From assembly GCF_039526245.1 (NCBI RefSeq), contig NZ_BAAAIV010000025.1, positions 1-64,000 on the forward strand: a stretch of DNA of 64,000 nucleotides, in the 5' to 3' direction. Below, piece by piece: positions 33,682 to 41,530 of the stretch (the first letter of the stretch is position 1; the number at the start of each line of letters is the position of its first letter). Position numbers and translations under genes: made by a program. The notes under the pieces were generated by a model. The model did no database searches. It worked only from the letters and a program-made list of their open reading frames with translations, and had not been told where the DNA came from. This DNA is from Arthrobacter_H rhombi (GTDB lineage Bacteria > Actinomycetota > Actinomycetes > Actinomycetales > Micrococcaceae).

Positions 33682-35112
33682 TCAGCCCATCGAGCGCATG
33701 ATCCGGCGCTTCGCCCACCCGAACGGCGGATAGATGGCGCGCAGGGTATCGATCATCGCGGTCTTCGAGAGCACGGGGCGTTGTTGGCTGAAGGTGTCGA
33801 ATCCCGATTTGCCGTGGTAGTTGCCCATGCCCGATGCCCCGACTCCGCCGAAGGGCAGGTCGGGGACGGCGAGGTGCATGTTGCACACGTTGTGTCCGAT
33901 TCCCCCGGCACGCACCTGGTCCTCGAAGGCGGTATGCAACCGGGGACGTTCGCTGAAAAGATAGGCAGCCAGCGGCGAGGGCCGTGAGTTGATGAACCGC
34001 ACCGCGTCGTCGAACCGGTCCACGCGGATGATCGGCAGCACCGGCCCAAAAATCTCCTCCGTCATCACCGCGGACGCCGGGTCCACGTCGGCCAACACCG
34101 TGGGTTCGACGTAACGGGTGGCCGGGTCGTTTGAGCCACCGCAGACCACCCGCCCCTGCTGCTGGTAGGCGGCGACCCGGGCAAAGTGTCCGGAGTTGAT
34201 GATCCGCCCATAATCGCGGCTGGATGAGGGGTCCTTGCCGTAGAACGAGGCGATCACCGGTGGCAGGTGCTTCTCGAGCTCCTGCGCCGCATGCTCGCCC
34301 ACCGCCAGCACGTAGTCCGGCGCCACGCAGGTCTGTCCGGCGTTCATGAACTTCCCGTGGGCGATCCGCCGCGCGATGGCCGCGAAATTCCCGTCGCAGA
34401 CGACGGCGGGGCTCTTGCCACCGAGTTCCAGGGTCACCGGGGTGAGGTGCTCGGCAGCCGCGTGGGCGACGATCCGCCCAACCCGCTCCCCACCGGTGTA
34501 GAAGATATGGTCCCAGTGCTGCCCGAGCAGCTCCGTCGTCGTCTCGGCAGCCCCCTCCACGACCGCCACGGCCCGGCGGTCCAGGTAGGACGGCACCAGG
34601 CGGGCCAGCAGCGCCGAGGTCGCCGGGGCCAGCTCGGAGGGTTTGAGCACCACGGTGTTCCCCGCGGCCAGGGCACCCACCAGCGGGCCCAGCAGCAGCA
34701 GGACGGGGTAGTTCCAGGGGGCGATGACCAACACCATGCCCAGCGGCCGGGCCTGGATGCGGGCGGTCGCGGGCTGCAGCGACACGGGAACCCTCACGTG
34801 CCGGTCGGCGACCCAATCACCCACATGCAGTTGCGCGTGGTCGATCTCCGCCTTGACCCGATCCAGTTCCGTCAGACGGGACTCGGCAGCGGGTTTGCCC
34901 AGGTCGGTGGTCAGAGCCTGGCACAGCGCCTCGTCGTTGTCCTCGAGCAGCCGTTCAAGCGCCTTGAGTTGCGCGGCCCGGAAGCGACGCGGATGGGCCA
35001 GCCGCGAGTCGGTGGCGTCGCGCAATCGCCGGGCCACGTCAACCGGCCGCTCGGCCGGGCGCGCTGGCTCCCCGGGGACGGTGGTTGATGCGGTGCGTCG
35101 GTTCTTGGCCAT
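33682..35112 (-). CDS. Aldehyde dehydrogenase family protein (class 3-like)
   Basis: A 476-residue NAD(P)-dependent aldehyde dehydrogenase. Glu229 (LELGGKSP) and the nucleophile Cys262 (NAGQTCVAPDYV) are in place, along with the NAD-binding PWNYP (132-136) and the FYTGG motif (204-208). The short N-terminus and the C-terminal hydrophobic pattern fit the class 3/fatty aldehyde group. The proximity to the betaine transporter might suggest betaine aldehyde, but sequence class argues against it. ATG 35112 is supported by TATTGT 7 nt upstream (leaderless type). Confidence 0.88.
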   Translation of the reverse strand: MAKNRRTASTTVPGEPARPAERPVDVARRLRDATDSRLAHPRRFRAAQLKALERLLEDNDEALCQALTTDLGKPAAESRLTELDRVKAEIDHAQLHVGDWVADRHVRVPVSLQPATARIQARPLGMVLVIAPWNYPVLLLLGPLVGALAAGNTVVLKPSELAPATSALLARLVPSYLDRRAVAVVEGAAETTTELLGQHWDHIFYTGGERVGRIVAHAAAEHLTPVTLELGGKSPAVVCDGNFAAIARRIAHGKFMNAGQTCVAPDYVLAVGEHAAQELEKHLPPVIASFYGKDPSSSRDYGRIINSGHFARVAAYQQQGRVVCGGSNDPATRYVEPTVLADVDPASAVMTEEIFGPVLPIIRVDRFDDAVRFINSRPSPLAAYLFSERPRLHTAFEDQVRAGGIGHNVCNMHLAVPDLPFGGVGASGMGNYHGKSGFDTFSQQRPVLSKTAMIDTLRAIYPPFGWAKRRIMRSMG

Positions 35113-35119
35113 GGGTACG

Positions 35120-35125
35120 ACAATA
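35120..35125 (-). promoter_or_regulatory. -10 box (TATTGT), leaderless-type
   Basis: TATTGT on the minus strand, 7 nt before the ATG of the aldehyde dehydrogenase gene. Confidence 0.45.
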
Positions 35126-35156
35126 TCGCCCGGCGGAGGTGATCCGGGTCACGAAG

Positions 35157-35186
35157 TTGGCCCGTGACGCAAGCCCCCGGTAGGCT
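35157..35186 (+). promoter_or_regulatory. Promoter of the thiamine operon
   Basis: TTGGCC (35157-35162) and TAGGCT (35181-35186) with an 18-nt spacer. The expected start near 35193 is 4 nt before the first paired base of the TPP aptamer, so the riboswitch begins at the very 5' end of the transcript. Confidence 0.55.
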
Positions 35187-35196
35187 CGCGCACATT

Positions 35197-35279
35197 GACA
35201 CGGGGTGTCCGCCTGACCAGAGCGGACTGAGAACACACCCGCCAACACCTGATCTAGTTAGTACTAGCGGAGGGATGTC
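35197..35279 (+). promoter_or_regulatory. TPP riboswitch (THI element)
   Basis: All conserved parts of the thiamine pyrophosphate aptamer are readable. P1 is GACA/TGTC, the P2 strand is CGGGGTG, and P3 is GTCCGC/GCGGAC followed by the pyrimidine-sensing CTGAGA. Then come ACACCC for P2, ACCTGATCTAG with CTAG for P4/P5, and the closing GCGGAGGGA. The GGAGGG inside this closing core is also the Shine-Dalgarno of thiM, so ligand binding should block translation directly. Confidence 0.93.
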
Positions 35280-35283
35280 GCCC

Positions 35284-36105
35284 ATGCATGCGCATGCGCC
35301 CACCAATACCCATACACCGGCCGATCTGGGCCGCGTCCTCGAGAAGCTGCGCACCACGGCACCGCTGGTGCAGTGCCTGACCAACGCCGTCGTCACGAAC
35401 TTCACCGCCAATGTCCTGTTGGCCGCCGGGGCCTCCCCGGCAATGGTGGACGTGCCCGGTGAAGCCGCTGCATTCGCCGGCGTCGCCTCGGCGGTGCTCA
35501 TCAACCTGGGCACCCCGCATGCGGAACAGCGCCGCGCCATGTTGCAGGCGGCCCGGAGTGCCCGTGCGGCCGGGACCCCGTGGGTCCTGGACCCGGTGGC
35601 CGTGGGCGGGCTGGAGTTGCGGACCCGGTTCGCCGCGAAGCTGTTGGCCGAACAACCCACCGTCATCCGCGGCAACGCCTCGGAGATCCTGGCCCTGGCC
35701 GGTTCCGGGGCCGGGGGCCGTGGTGTCGATGCCACGCACGACGTCGAGGCGGCCCTGGTGCCCGCCTCCCATCTCGCGGCGGCCACCCCGTCCATCGTGG
35801 CCGTCTCCGGTCCGCAGGACCTGGTCACCGACTCCTCACGCAGTGTCCGCATCCACGGCGGGGACGCCCTGCTCACGCGCATTACCGGGGGCGGCTGCGC
35901 CCTGGGCGCGCTCGTGGCGGCGGCCGTCGCCGCGAACGACGACGATGCCCTGTTGGGAACCGTCGCCGCCCATGCGCTGTACTCGGTGGCCGCCGAACGC
36001 GCGGCCACCACGGCCTCCGGGCCGGGATCCTTCGCCGTCGGGTTCCTCGATGCACTGGCCTCCATCGGGCCCGATGACCTGGCCGCCCAGGCGGTGATCG
36101 CATGA
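35284..36105 (+). CDS. thiM: Hydroxyethylthiazole kinase
   Basis: ThiM phosphorylates 4-methyl-5-(2-hydroxyethyl)thiazole for thiamine salvage. The 273-residue ribokinase-like protein has VQCLTNAVVTNFTANVLLA near the N-terminus, the PWVLDPVAVG strand, RGNASEI and the C-terminal anion hole TGGGCALGA (in ITGGGCALGA). ATG 35284 lies 9 nt after the GGAGGG of the riboswitch; another ATG at 35275 is inside the aptamer and is too close. ThiE overlaps the 3' end by ATGA. Confidence 0.95.
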   Translation: MHAHAPTNTHTPADLGRVLEKLRTTAPLVQCLTNAVVTNFTANVLLAAGASPAMVDVPGEAAAFAGVASAVLINLGTPHAEQRRAMLQAARSARAAGTPWVLDPVAVGGLELRTRFAAKLLAEQPTVIRGNASEILALAGSGAGGRGVDATHDVEAALVPASHLAAATPSIVAVSGPQDLVTDSSRSVRIHGGDALLTRITGGGCALGALVAAAVAANDDDALLGTVAAHALYSVAAERAATTASGPGSFAVGFLDALASIGPDDLAAQAVIA

Positions 36106-36773
36106 CCACGTCCACCCCCGCCTCCGGGATCTACCTCGTCGCCGACGCCGCCAGCACCGCCGGCCGGCCGCTGGCCGACATCGTGGCCGCAGCCGTCGCC
36201 TCCGGCATCACCACCATCCAACTGCGCTGCAAGGACCTTTCCGCCCGGGACTTCCTGGCCGAGGTCGCCGCCTGCGCCGCACACACCGCGGGTCGGGCCC
36301 TGTTGCTGGTCAACGACCGCGTCGATGTCTACCTGGCCGCCCGGTCTGCCGGGATCACGGTGGACGGCGTCCACATCGGGCAAAAGGACCTCCCGGCCGA
36401 CGCCGTCCGCGACCTCATCGGCCCGGAGGCAGTGCTCGGCCTCAGCGCCAGCACCGCTGAACACTTCGCCGCGGTGGCTGCCCTGCCGGCAGGAACCGTG
36501 GACTACCTGGGCACCGGGGCCGTGCGACCCACCCCCACCAAGAAGGACCACCCGACCCCGCTCGGCTTCGACGGGTTGGCCCGGCTCATCTCCCGGGCGC
36601 CCTTGCCCTGCGTCGCCATCGGCGGTTTGGGCCACGGCGATGCCGCCGGCATCCACGCCGCGGGCGCCGCCGGGATGGCAGTGGTCCGGGCGATCTGTGC
36701 AGCGCAGGACCCAGGCATCGCGGCCGCCTCGCTGCGGGCCGAATGGGCCGCAGCGACGGAGGGGGCCCGATGA
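36102..36773 (+). CDS. thiE: Thiamine-phosphate synthase
   Basis: ThiE joins hydroxymethylpyrimidine pyrophosphate and thiazole phosphate to thiamine monophosphate. The 223-residue TIM-barrel shows TTIQLRCKD (about 36-44), LLVNDRVDV (about 68-76), GVHIGQKDLP, GTGAVRPTPTK with the flexible loop, and VAIGGLG. Start and stop overlap the neighbours (ATGA with thiM; ATG inside TGA of the next gene), which indicates a single coupled operon. Confidence 0.95.
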   Translation: MTTSTPASGIYLVADAASTAGRPLADIVAAAVASGITTIQLRCKDLSARDFLAEVAACAAHTAGRALLLVNDRVDVYLAARSAGITVDGVHIGQKDLPADAVRDLIGPEAVLGLSASTAEHFAAVAALPAGTVDYLGTGAVRPTPTKKDHPTPLGFDGLARLISRAPLPCVAIGGLGHGDAAGIHAAGAAGMAVVRAICAAQDPGIAAASLRAEWAAATEGAR

Positions 36774-38290
36774 TGCGCACCCGCATCCCCAACGTCCTCT
36801 CCATCGCCGGCTCGGACCCCTCGGGCGGGGCAGGCATCCAGGCCGACCTGAAATCGATTGCCGCGTGCGGCGGCTACGGCATGGCTGCCATCACCGCGTT
36901 GACCGCCCAGAACACCCGCGGTGTCACCGGCGTCCACACCCCGCCGGCGGCCTTCCTCACCCAACAGCTCGAGGCCATCTCCTCCGATATACGCATCGAC
37001 GCCGTCAAGATCGGCATGCTGGCCACCACGGAGGTCATCGAGGCAGTCATCGCCTGGCTGGGCACCCAGCCAGGCACCGCCGTCGTGCTGGATCCTGTCC
37101 TGGTGTCCACCTCGGGTGACCGGCTCCTGGAGCACGACGCCGAGGCGGCCTTGCGCCGTTTGCTGCCGCTGGCCGATGTGCTCACCCCCAACACCGCGGA
37201 GCTCGCCGCCCTGCTCGGCGAGGCCGAGGCCGCACGGTGGGATGCCGTGCGGGAACAGGCAGCCCGGCTGGCGATGCGGTACGACGTGCTGGTGCTGGCC
37301 AAGGGCGGGCACCTGGCCGGGGCGGCGTGCCCGGATGCGCTGGTCGGGCGCGACGGTGTGATCGCCGAGGTTTCCGCGGAGCGGGTCGATACCCCGAACA
37401 CCCACGGCACCGGCTGCTCGCTCTCCTCGGCGCTGGCCACACTGCGGGCCAGGTGCGGGTCCTGGGGCGATGCACTCAAACTGGCGCGGGACTGGCTCCA
37501 GGATGCCCTGCTGGCCTCCGACGAGCTCGACGTCGGCGGTGGCCACGGTCCGGTCAACCACTTCGGGGCGCTCTGGGCCGGACGGCGGGCCCCGTCGACC
37601 GAGGCGCTGCTGACCACCTGGTGGGAGGGGATTGCCGGGTGGCGGTCGGGCATCGATTCCCTGGAGTTCATCCGTGGCCTGCGTGACGGGACCCTGCCCG
37701 TCGACGAATTCCACTTCTACCTGGCGCAGGACGCGTTGTACCTGCGCACCTACTCGCGGGTGCTCTCGCGGGCCGCCCAACTGGCTCCGAACCGGAGGGA
37801 ACAGGCTTTCTGGGCAGCGGGCGCCGTGGGTGCGCTCGAGGAGGAGGCGAACCTGCACCGCCACCGGCTGGGCGAGGCCGCCGAGCCCGTGCCGAGCCCG
37901 ACGACCTCGGCGTACCTGAACCATCTGGTCGCCGCCGATGCCTCCTATCCGGAACTCGTGGCGGCGATCCTGCCGTGCTACTGGCTGTACCAGGACATCG
38001 GCCGGCGGCTGGCCGCCGCGGCCCACCCTGACCACCCGTATGCCGACTGGCTGGCTGCCTACTCCTCGCCGGAGTTCGACGCGGCCACGACGGAAGCGAT
38101 CGCCACGGTCCAGCGGGTGGCCTGGCGCGTGGATGCCTCCTCCGTGGCGGCCATGCGCCGGGCCTTCGACGCATCCAGCCGGCACGAACTGGCGTTCTTC
38201 GCGCAGACGTCCACCGACGCCGCGGCCGGACGGGTCGCGGCCATCGACCGGGCCGGCGCCGACGGATGGGCCAACGCGGCCGCCCTGTAG
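36770..38290 (+). CDS. Bifunctional HMP kinase / HMP-phosphate kinase fused to TenA-like thiaminase II
   Basis: A 506-residue fusion. The first roughly 260 residues are ThiD, which phosphorylates hydroxymethylpyrimidine twice: SIAGSDPSGGAGIQADLK, KIGML, VLDPVLVS and the C-terminal NTHGTGCSLSSALA are visible. The last roughly 215 residues are a TenA/TENI-4 helical domain (DEFHFYLAQDALYL, ending with RVAWRVDASS and a late FDASSRHELAFF). TenA hydrolyses aminopyrimidine breakdown products so that the pyrimidine can be salvaged, so the fusion makes and activates HMP in one protein. Two ATG codons stand in tandem (36770, 36773). GGAGG precedes them. Confidence 0.93.
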   Translation: MMRTRIPNVLSIAGSDPSGGAGIQADLKSIAACGGYGMAAITALTAQNTRGVTGVHTPPAAFLTQQLEAISSDIRIDAVKIGMLATTEVIEAVIAWLGTQPGTAVVLDPVLVSTSGDRLLEHDAEAALRRLLPLADVLTPNTAELAALLGEAEAARWDAVREQAARLAMRYDVLVLAKGGHLAGAACPDALVGRDGVIAEVSAERVDTPNTHGTGCSLSSALATLRARCGSWGDALKLARDWLQDALLASDELDVGGGHGPVNHFGALWAGRRAPSTEALLTTWWEGIAGWRSGIDSLEFIRGLRDGTLPVDEFHFYLAQDALYLRTYSRVLSRAAQLAPNRREQAFWAAGAVGALEEEANLHRHRLGEAAEPVPSPTTSAYLNHLVAADASYPELVAAILPCYWLYQDIGRRLAAAAHPDHPYADWLAAYSSPEFDAATTEAIATVQRVAWRVDASSVAAMRRAFDASSRHELAFFAQTSTDAAAGRVAAIDRAGADGWANAAAL

Positions 38291-38295
38291 GATTC

Positions 38296-38329
38296 CGTGG
38301 GGGTTCCGCACGGTTCCGGCCCCCCCCAC
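38296..38329 (+). terminator. Possible terminator or attenuator hairpin
   Basis: CGTGGGGG (38296-38303) pairs with CCCCCACG (38322-38329) around an 18-nt loop that can itself fold (CCG/CGG). It lies 5 nt after the thiD-tenA stop and 33 nt before the permease start. There is no U tract. Confidence 0.4.
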
Positions 38330-38362
38330 GAGAACACCCGCAGCGCCCAACGGAGGACACCC

Positions 38363-39679
38363 ATGAGCAGCAAATTCGGCTTCGGCTGGACGGTCCACGG
38401 CGATGGCAAGACCATCCGGCCGGGCACGGTCGTGGCACCGGATGAACGGCTCAACTGGTTCCAGACCACCGGCATCGGCGTCCAGCACGTGATGGCCATG
38501 TTCGGTTCCACCGTGCTGGTGCCGGCCCTGACCGGCTTCCCGGTCACGGCCACCTTGTTCTTCTCCGGTGTGGGCACGCTGCTGTTCCTGCTCATCACCG
38601 GCGGCCGGGTCCCCAGCTACCTGGGCTCCTCCTTTGCGTTCATCGCCCCCGTCACCGCCGCCATGGCCGGGCACGGCTTCGCCGGGGCGTTGGGCGGGGT
38701 GGTCGTCTCCGGACTGGCCCTGTTCATCATCGGCCTGGTGGTGCAGAAGTCGGGAACCGGGTGGATCCACGCACTCATGCCGCCGGTGGTCATGGGCACG
38801 ATCGTCGCCCTGATTGGCCTGAACCTGGCCGGGGCCACGACGGAGGCCATGCAGAGCGTTCCGTTGACGACGTTCACCACCGTCGCCGCCATCGTCTTCT
38901 CGGCAGTCCTGTTCCGGGGGCTGCTCGGGCGCCTGTCGATCCTGGTGGGCATCGTGGTCGGCTACCTCGTCGCCCTGGTCCAGGGCCAGGTGGAGTTGAC
39001 CGCCGTCGGCGAGGCAGGCTGGCTCGGGCTGCCACCCTTCGCCTTCCCCGAATTCCATCTGGACACCCTGGCCTTGTTCCTGCCGGTGGTCTTCGTCCTG
39101 GTCGCCGAGAACATCGGCCACGTGAAGACGGTGGGGCTGATGACCAACCGCAATCTGGACGACGTCAACGGCCGGGCCCTGATGGCCGACGGAGTGGCCA
39201 GCGTCGTGGCAGGCTTTGGCGGCGGCTCCGGGACCACGACCTATGCCGAGAACATCGGCGTGATGGCCTCCTCCCGGGTCTACTCCACGGCTGCCTACTG
39301 GATCGCCGGGATCGTGGCCATCCTGTTGGCCTTCCTGCCGAAGTTCGGTGCCGCCATCAACTCCATCCCCGCAGGGGTCAGCGGTGGGGCCGGGATCGTG
39401 CTGTACGGCATGATCGGCATCATCGGTGCCCGGCTGTGGGTCCAGAACAAGGTGAACTTCTCCAATCCCATCAACCTGATGACCGCCGGGGCCGGACTGA
39501 TCATTGCCATCGCCGACCCGACGATCGCGGTCGGCTCGATGCAGTTCGGTGGCATTGCCCTGGGGACGATCGCCACGCTGGTCATCTTCCACGGCATGCG
39601 GGCCATCGCCCGGTGGCGCGGCACCGAGCCCACCGATGCCCGCGACTACGAGGGCTCCACGCCCAGCAAACTCGGTTAG
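38363..39679 (+). CDS. NCS2-family nucleobase permease (uracil/xanthine type)
   Basis: A 438-residue membrane protein of the NCS2 family with about 12-14 helices. Key stretches are the N-terminal GVQHVMAMFGSTVLVP, the QxH-like region and the substrate motif NIGHVKTVG plus GGGSGTTTYAENIGVM, close to UraA. Uracil is the likeliest substrate; its location after the thiamine operon allows a pyrimidine-like substrate, but that is only context. ATG 38363 has a strong GGAGGA Shine-Dalgarno. Confidence 0.88.
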   Translation: MSSKFGFGWTVHGDGKTIRPGTVVAPDERLNWFQTTGIGVQHVMAMFGSTVLVPALTGFPVTATLFFSGVGTLLFLLITGGRVPSYLGSSFAFIAPVTAAMAGHGFAGALGGVVVSGLALFIIGLVVQKSGTGWIHALMPPVVMGTIVALIGLNLAGATTEAMQSVPLTTFTTVAAIVFSAVLFRGLLGRLSILVGIVVGYLVALVQGQVELTAVGEAGWLGLPPFAFPEFHLDTLALFLPVVFVLVAENIGHVKTVGLMTNRNLDDVNGRALMADGVASVVAGFGGGSGTTTYAENIGVMASSRVYSTAAYWIAGIVAILLAFLPKFGAAINSIPAGVSGGAGIVLYGMIGIIGARLWVQNKVNFSNPINLMTAGAGLIIAIADPTIAVGSMQFGGIALGTIATLVIFHGMRAIARWRGTEPTDARDYEGSTPSKLG

Positions 39680-39688
39680 GTCCACGAC

Positions 39689-40687
39689 ATGGCGGAGTGG
39701 AATGACTACTGGGCCACCGAGGCGTGGCTCGAGGAGATCGACGCCTGGGTGTCGATGGTGCTCGAGACCTACGACCTGCACAAGACCGGGCCGCTGGAAC
39801 GCGGTGGCATCGACCTGTGGTCCACTCAAGTGGTTGTCAGGACCGACCACGGCAAGCTCTTCCTCAAGGCGGTGAACCCCGGGCAGCAGTCAGAGGTGGT
39901 CCTCACGGCCGCCGCTGCGCGGCTGGTTCCTGATCAGCTGGTGATGCCCTTGGCCGTCGAGCCGATGCGCGGGTGGATGATCTCCCCCGACTACGGGGAG
40001 ACCATGGCCAGGATCCCCAGTACCGATTACCGACTGTGGGAACGGATGCTGCAGGACCTCGCCCGACTGCAGCGCGGCCTGGTCCCGTATGGCGACGAAC
40101 TCTTCGACGCCGGGTTGACCCAGTTGGCCCCGGCCCACCTGCCCGGCTACATCGACGACCAGATCCTGCTGCACGCCTCCCTGCCGGCCGGACACCCCCT
40201 GCATCTTCCGGCTCGCGACGCCGATGAGCTGCACGGCCAACTGAAACCGATCCACGGGATGTGCGAATACCTGGCGGCCGGACCCGTGCCCTTGTCCCTG
40301 GACCATAACGACCTACACCGGGGCAACGCCTTCCTGCCCGCCTCACCCGATGAGCCGCTGCGCTTCATCGACTTGGGCGACGCCTACTGGGCCCATCCCT
40401 TCTCGTCGCTCGCCGTTCCGCTGCGCACCATGTCCCGGGAATTGGACACCACCCCCGCGGACCCACGCATCCGCCGGGCCGTGATGGCCTACCTGCACGA
40501 GTGGGAGGACTACGGCACACCCGAGGAACTACGGCACTACGTCGAGCCGGCACTACGGCTGGGCAAGATGCAGGCGCACGGGACGTGGTTGCAGATCCTC
40601 ACCGGCGCCAGCGATGCGGACATGGAACGCTACGCTCCCCGCGTGTTGCGCCCGCTGGCGGAACTGGTCGCCCCGCTGACGCTTTAG
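39689..40687 (+). CDS. APH-fold phosphotransferase family protein
   Basis: A 332-residue kinase-like protein with the catalytic loop SLDHNDLHRGN (about 207-217) and the metal motif IDLGDAYW. It lies 9 nt after the permease gene. The N-terminal part is acidic and rich in Trp/Glu. Substrate unknown. Its stop overlaps the stop of the convergent GDPD gene (TTAG, 40684-40687). Confidence 0.78.
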   Translation: MAEWNDYWATEAWLEEIDAWVSMVLETYDLHKTGPLERGGIDLWSTQVVVRTDHGKLFLKAVNPGQQSEVVLTAAAARLVPDQLVMPLAVEPMRGWMISPDYGETMARIPSTDYRLWERMLQDLARLQRGLVPYGDELFDAGLTQLAPAHLPGYIDDQILLHASLPAGHPLHLPARDADELHGQLKPIHGMCEYLAAGPVPLSLDHNDLHRGNAFLPASPDEPLRFIDLGDAYWAHPFSSLAVPLRTMSRELDTTPADPRIRRAVMAYLHEWEDYGTPEELRHYVEPALRLGKMQAHGTWLQILTGASDADMERYAPRVLRPLAELVAPLTL

Positions 40688-41499
40688 CTGGCGCCCTGGG
40701 GCCAGAACCCGCGGGCCTCCATCGCTTCGGCGAGCACGTCTGCCCGATCCGTCATGAGTCCGTCAACGCCGAGATCAAGCAAACGGTCCATGTCGGCCCG
40801 CTCATCAACGACCCAGACATGGATCTGCACCCCGGCACGATGCGCCTGCGCCAGGAAGCGCGGGGTCACCACCCGAAGGATTCCCCGCCGTTCCGGGACC
40901 TGCAGAGCGGCAACGCCCTTCAGCCACGGCCCCGCCCAGGACATGAGACCCACTTTTCCCAGGAACACCGCGGCGGCAACGGTGGCGATACCAGGGCTCG
41001 TGGCCGCGGGATGATCGAGCAGCTCGAGCACGCGGCGACGACGGACGTCGGAAAACGAGGCGACCAGGACCCGGTCGTGGGCACCCTGCCGGTTGACCAG
41101 TTCGGCGAACGGTTCCACCGAGCGATCGTCCTTGATGTCGACATTCAGACGCGCTTCCGGCCACTCGGTGAGGACATCCTCGAACCGGGGAATCGCCTGG
41201 CCCGACACACGCCACCTGGAGACCTCCGCGTAGTCGAAGTCCTCGATCCTCCCGCTTCCTTCGGTGACCCGTTCGACGCTCTCGTCATGGAAGACCATCA
41301 CCACCCCGTCGCGGGTGGTGCGCACGTCCAGTTCCAGGTATCCGTATCCTCGGTCAATGGCGGCCCGGAAGGCTTCCATGGTGTTCTCCCCGAGGGAGGG
41401 ATTCGCCCCGCGATGGGCAAAGGCCAGCGGCCACCCCACACGCCGTGGACCGCCACTAGGATGCAAGTAGGGGAATGCCCCTGTTCGCCGATTTTCCAT
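40684..41499 (-). CDS. Glycerophosphodiester phosphodiesterase
   Basis: A 271-residue GDPD-family enzyme that hydrolyses deacylated phospholipids to glycerol-3-phosphate and an alcohol. The catalytic pattern AHRGANPSLGENT (about 28-40) with His/Arg, YLELDVRTTRDGVVMVFHDESVERVT and the C-terminal VWVVDE and DGLMTD segments are present. No signal peptide is visible. ATG 41499 is supported by TAGAGT 7 nt upstream (leaderless); an internal GTG at 41439 is an alternative. Confidence 0.87.
   Translation of the reverse strand: MENRRTGAFPYLHPSGGPRRVGWPLAFAHRGANPSLGENTMEAFRAAIDRGYGYLELDVRTTRDGVVMVFHDESVERVTEGSGRIEDFDYAEVSRWRVSGQAIPRFEDVLTEWPEARLNVDIKDDRSVEPFAELVNRQGAHDRVLVASFSDVRRRRVLELLDHPAATSPGIATVAAAVFLGKVGLMSWAGPWLKGVAALQVPERRGILRVVTPRFLAQAHRAGVQIHVWVVDERADMDRLLDLGVDGLMTDRADVLAEAMEARGFWPQGAS
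41457..41462 (+). promoter_or_regulatory. -10 box (TAGGAT) inside the divergent GDPD gene
   Basis: TAGGAT on the plus strand would start transcription near 41469 and give a leader of about 62 nt for the nitrilase-like gene. It lies within the 5' coding end of the divergent GDPD gene. Confidence 0.4.
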
Positions 41500-41506
41500 C
41501 TTGCCG

Positions 41507-41512
41507 ACTCTA
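41507..41512 (-). promoter_or_regulatory. -10 box (TAGAGT) of GDPD gene, leaderless-type
   Basis: TAGAGT on the minus strand, 7 nt before ATG 41499. It sits within the predicted leader of the opposite gene. Confidence 0.5.
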
Positions 41513-41530
41513 CCGCCCGGGAGGTCCGTC

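Noticed and set aside
33682..35112. Betaine aldehyde dehydrogenase working with the betaine transporter
   Set aside because: The sequence has the class 3/fatty aldehyde pattern rather than the betaine aldehyde dehydrogenase pattern, and the gene is convergent with the transporter operon.
35164..35283. thiM starting at an upstream in-frame ATG/GTG (for example 35164 or 35275)
   Set aside because: These codons lie within the promoter or the TPP aptamer; 35284 is correctly spaced from the only Shine-Dalgarno.
36503..39850. 1115-codon open frame on the minus strand opposite thiE, thiD-tenA and the NCS2 permease
   Set aside because: Low-complexity Gly/Asp/His/Gln/Arg composition typical of antisense frames in GC-rich genes; the plus strand carries well-conserved enzymes with correct motifs and ribosome sites.
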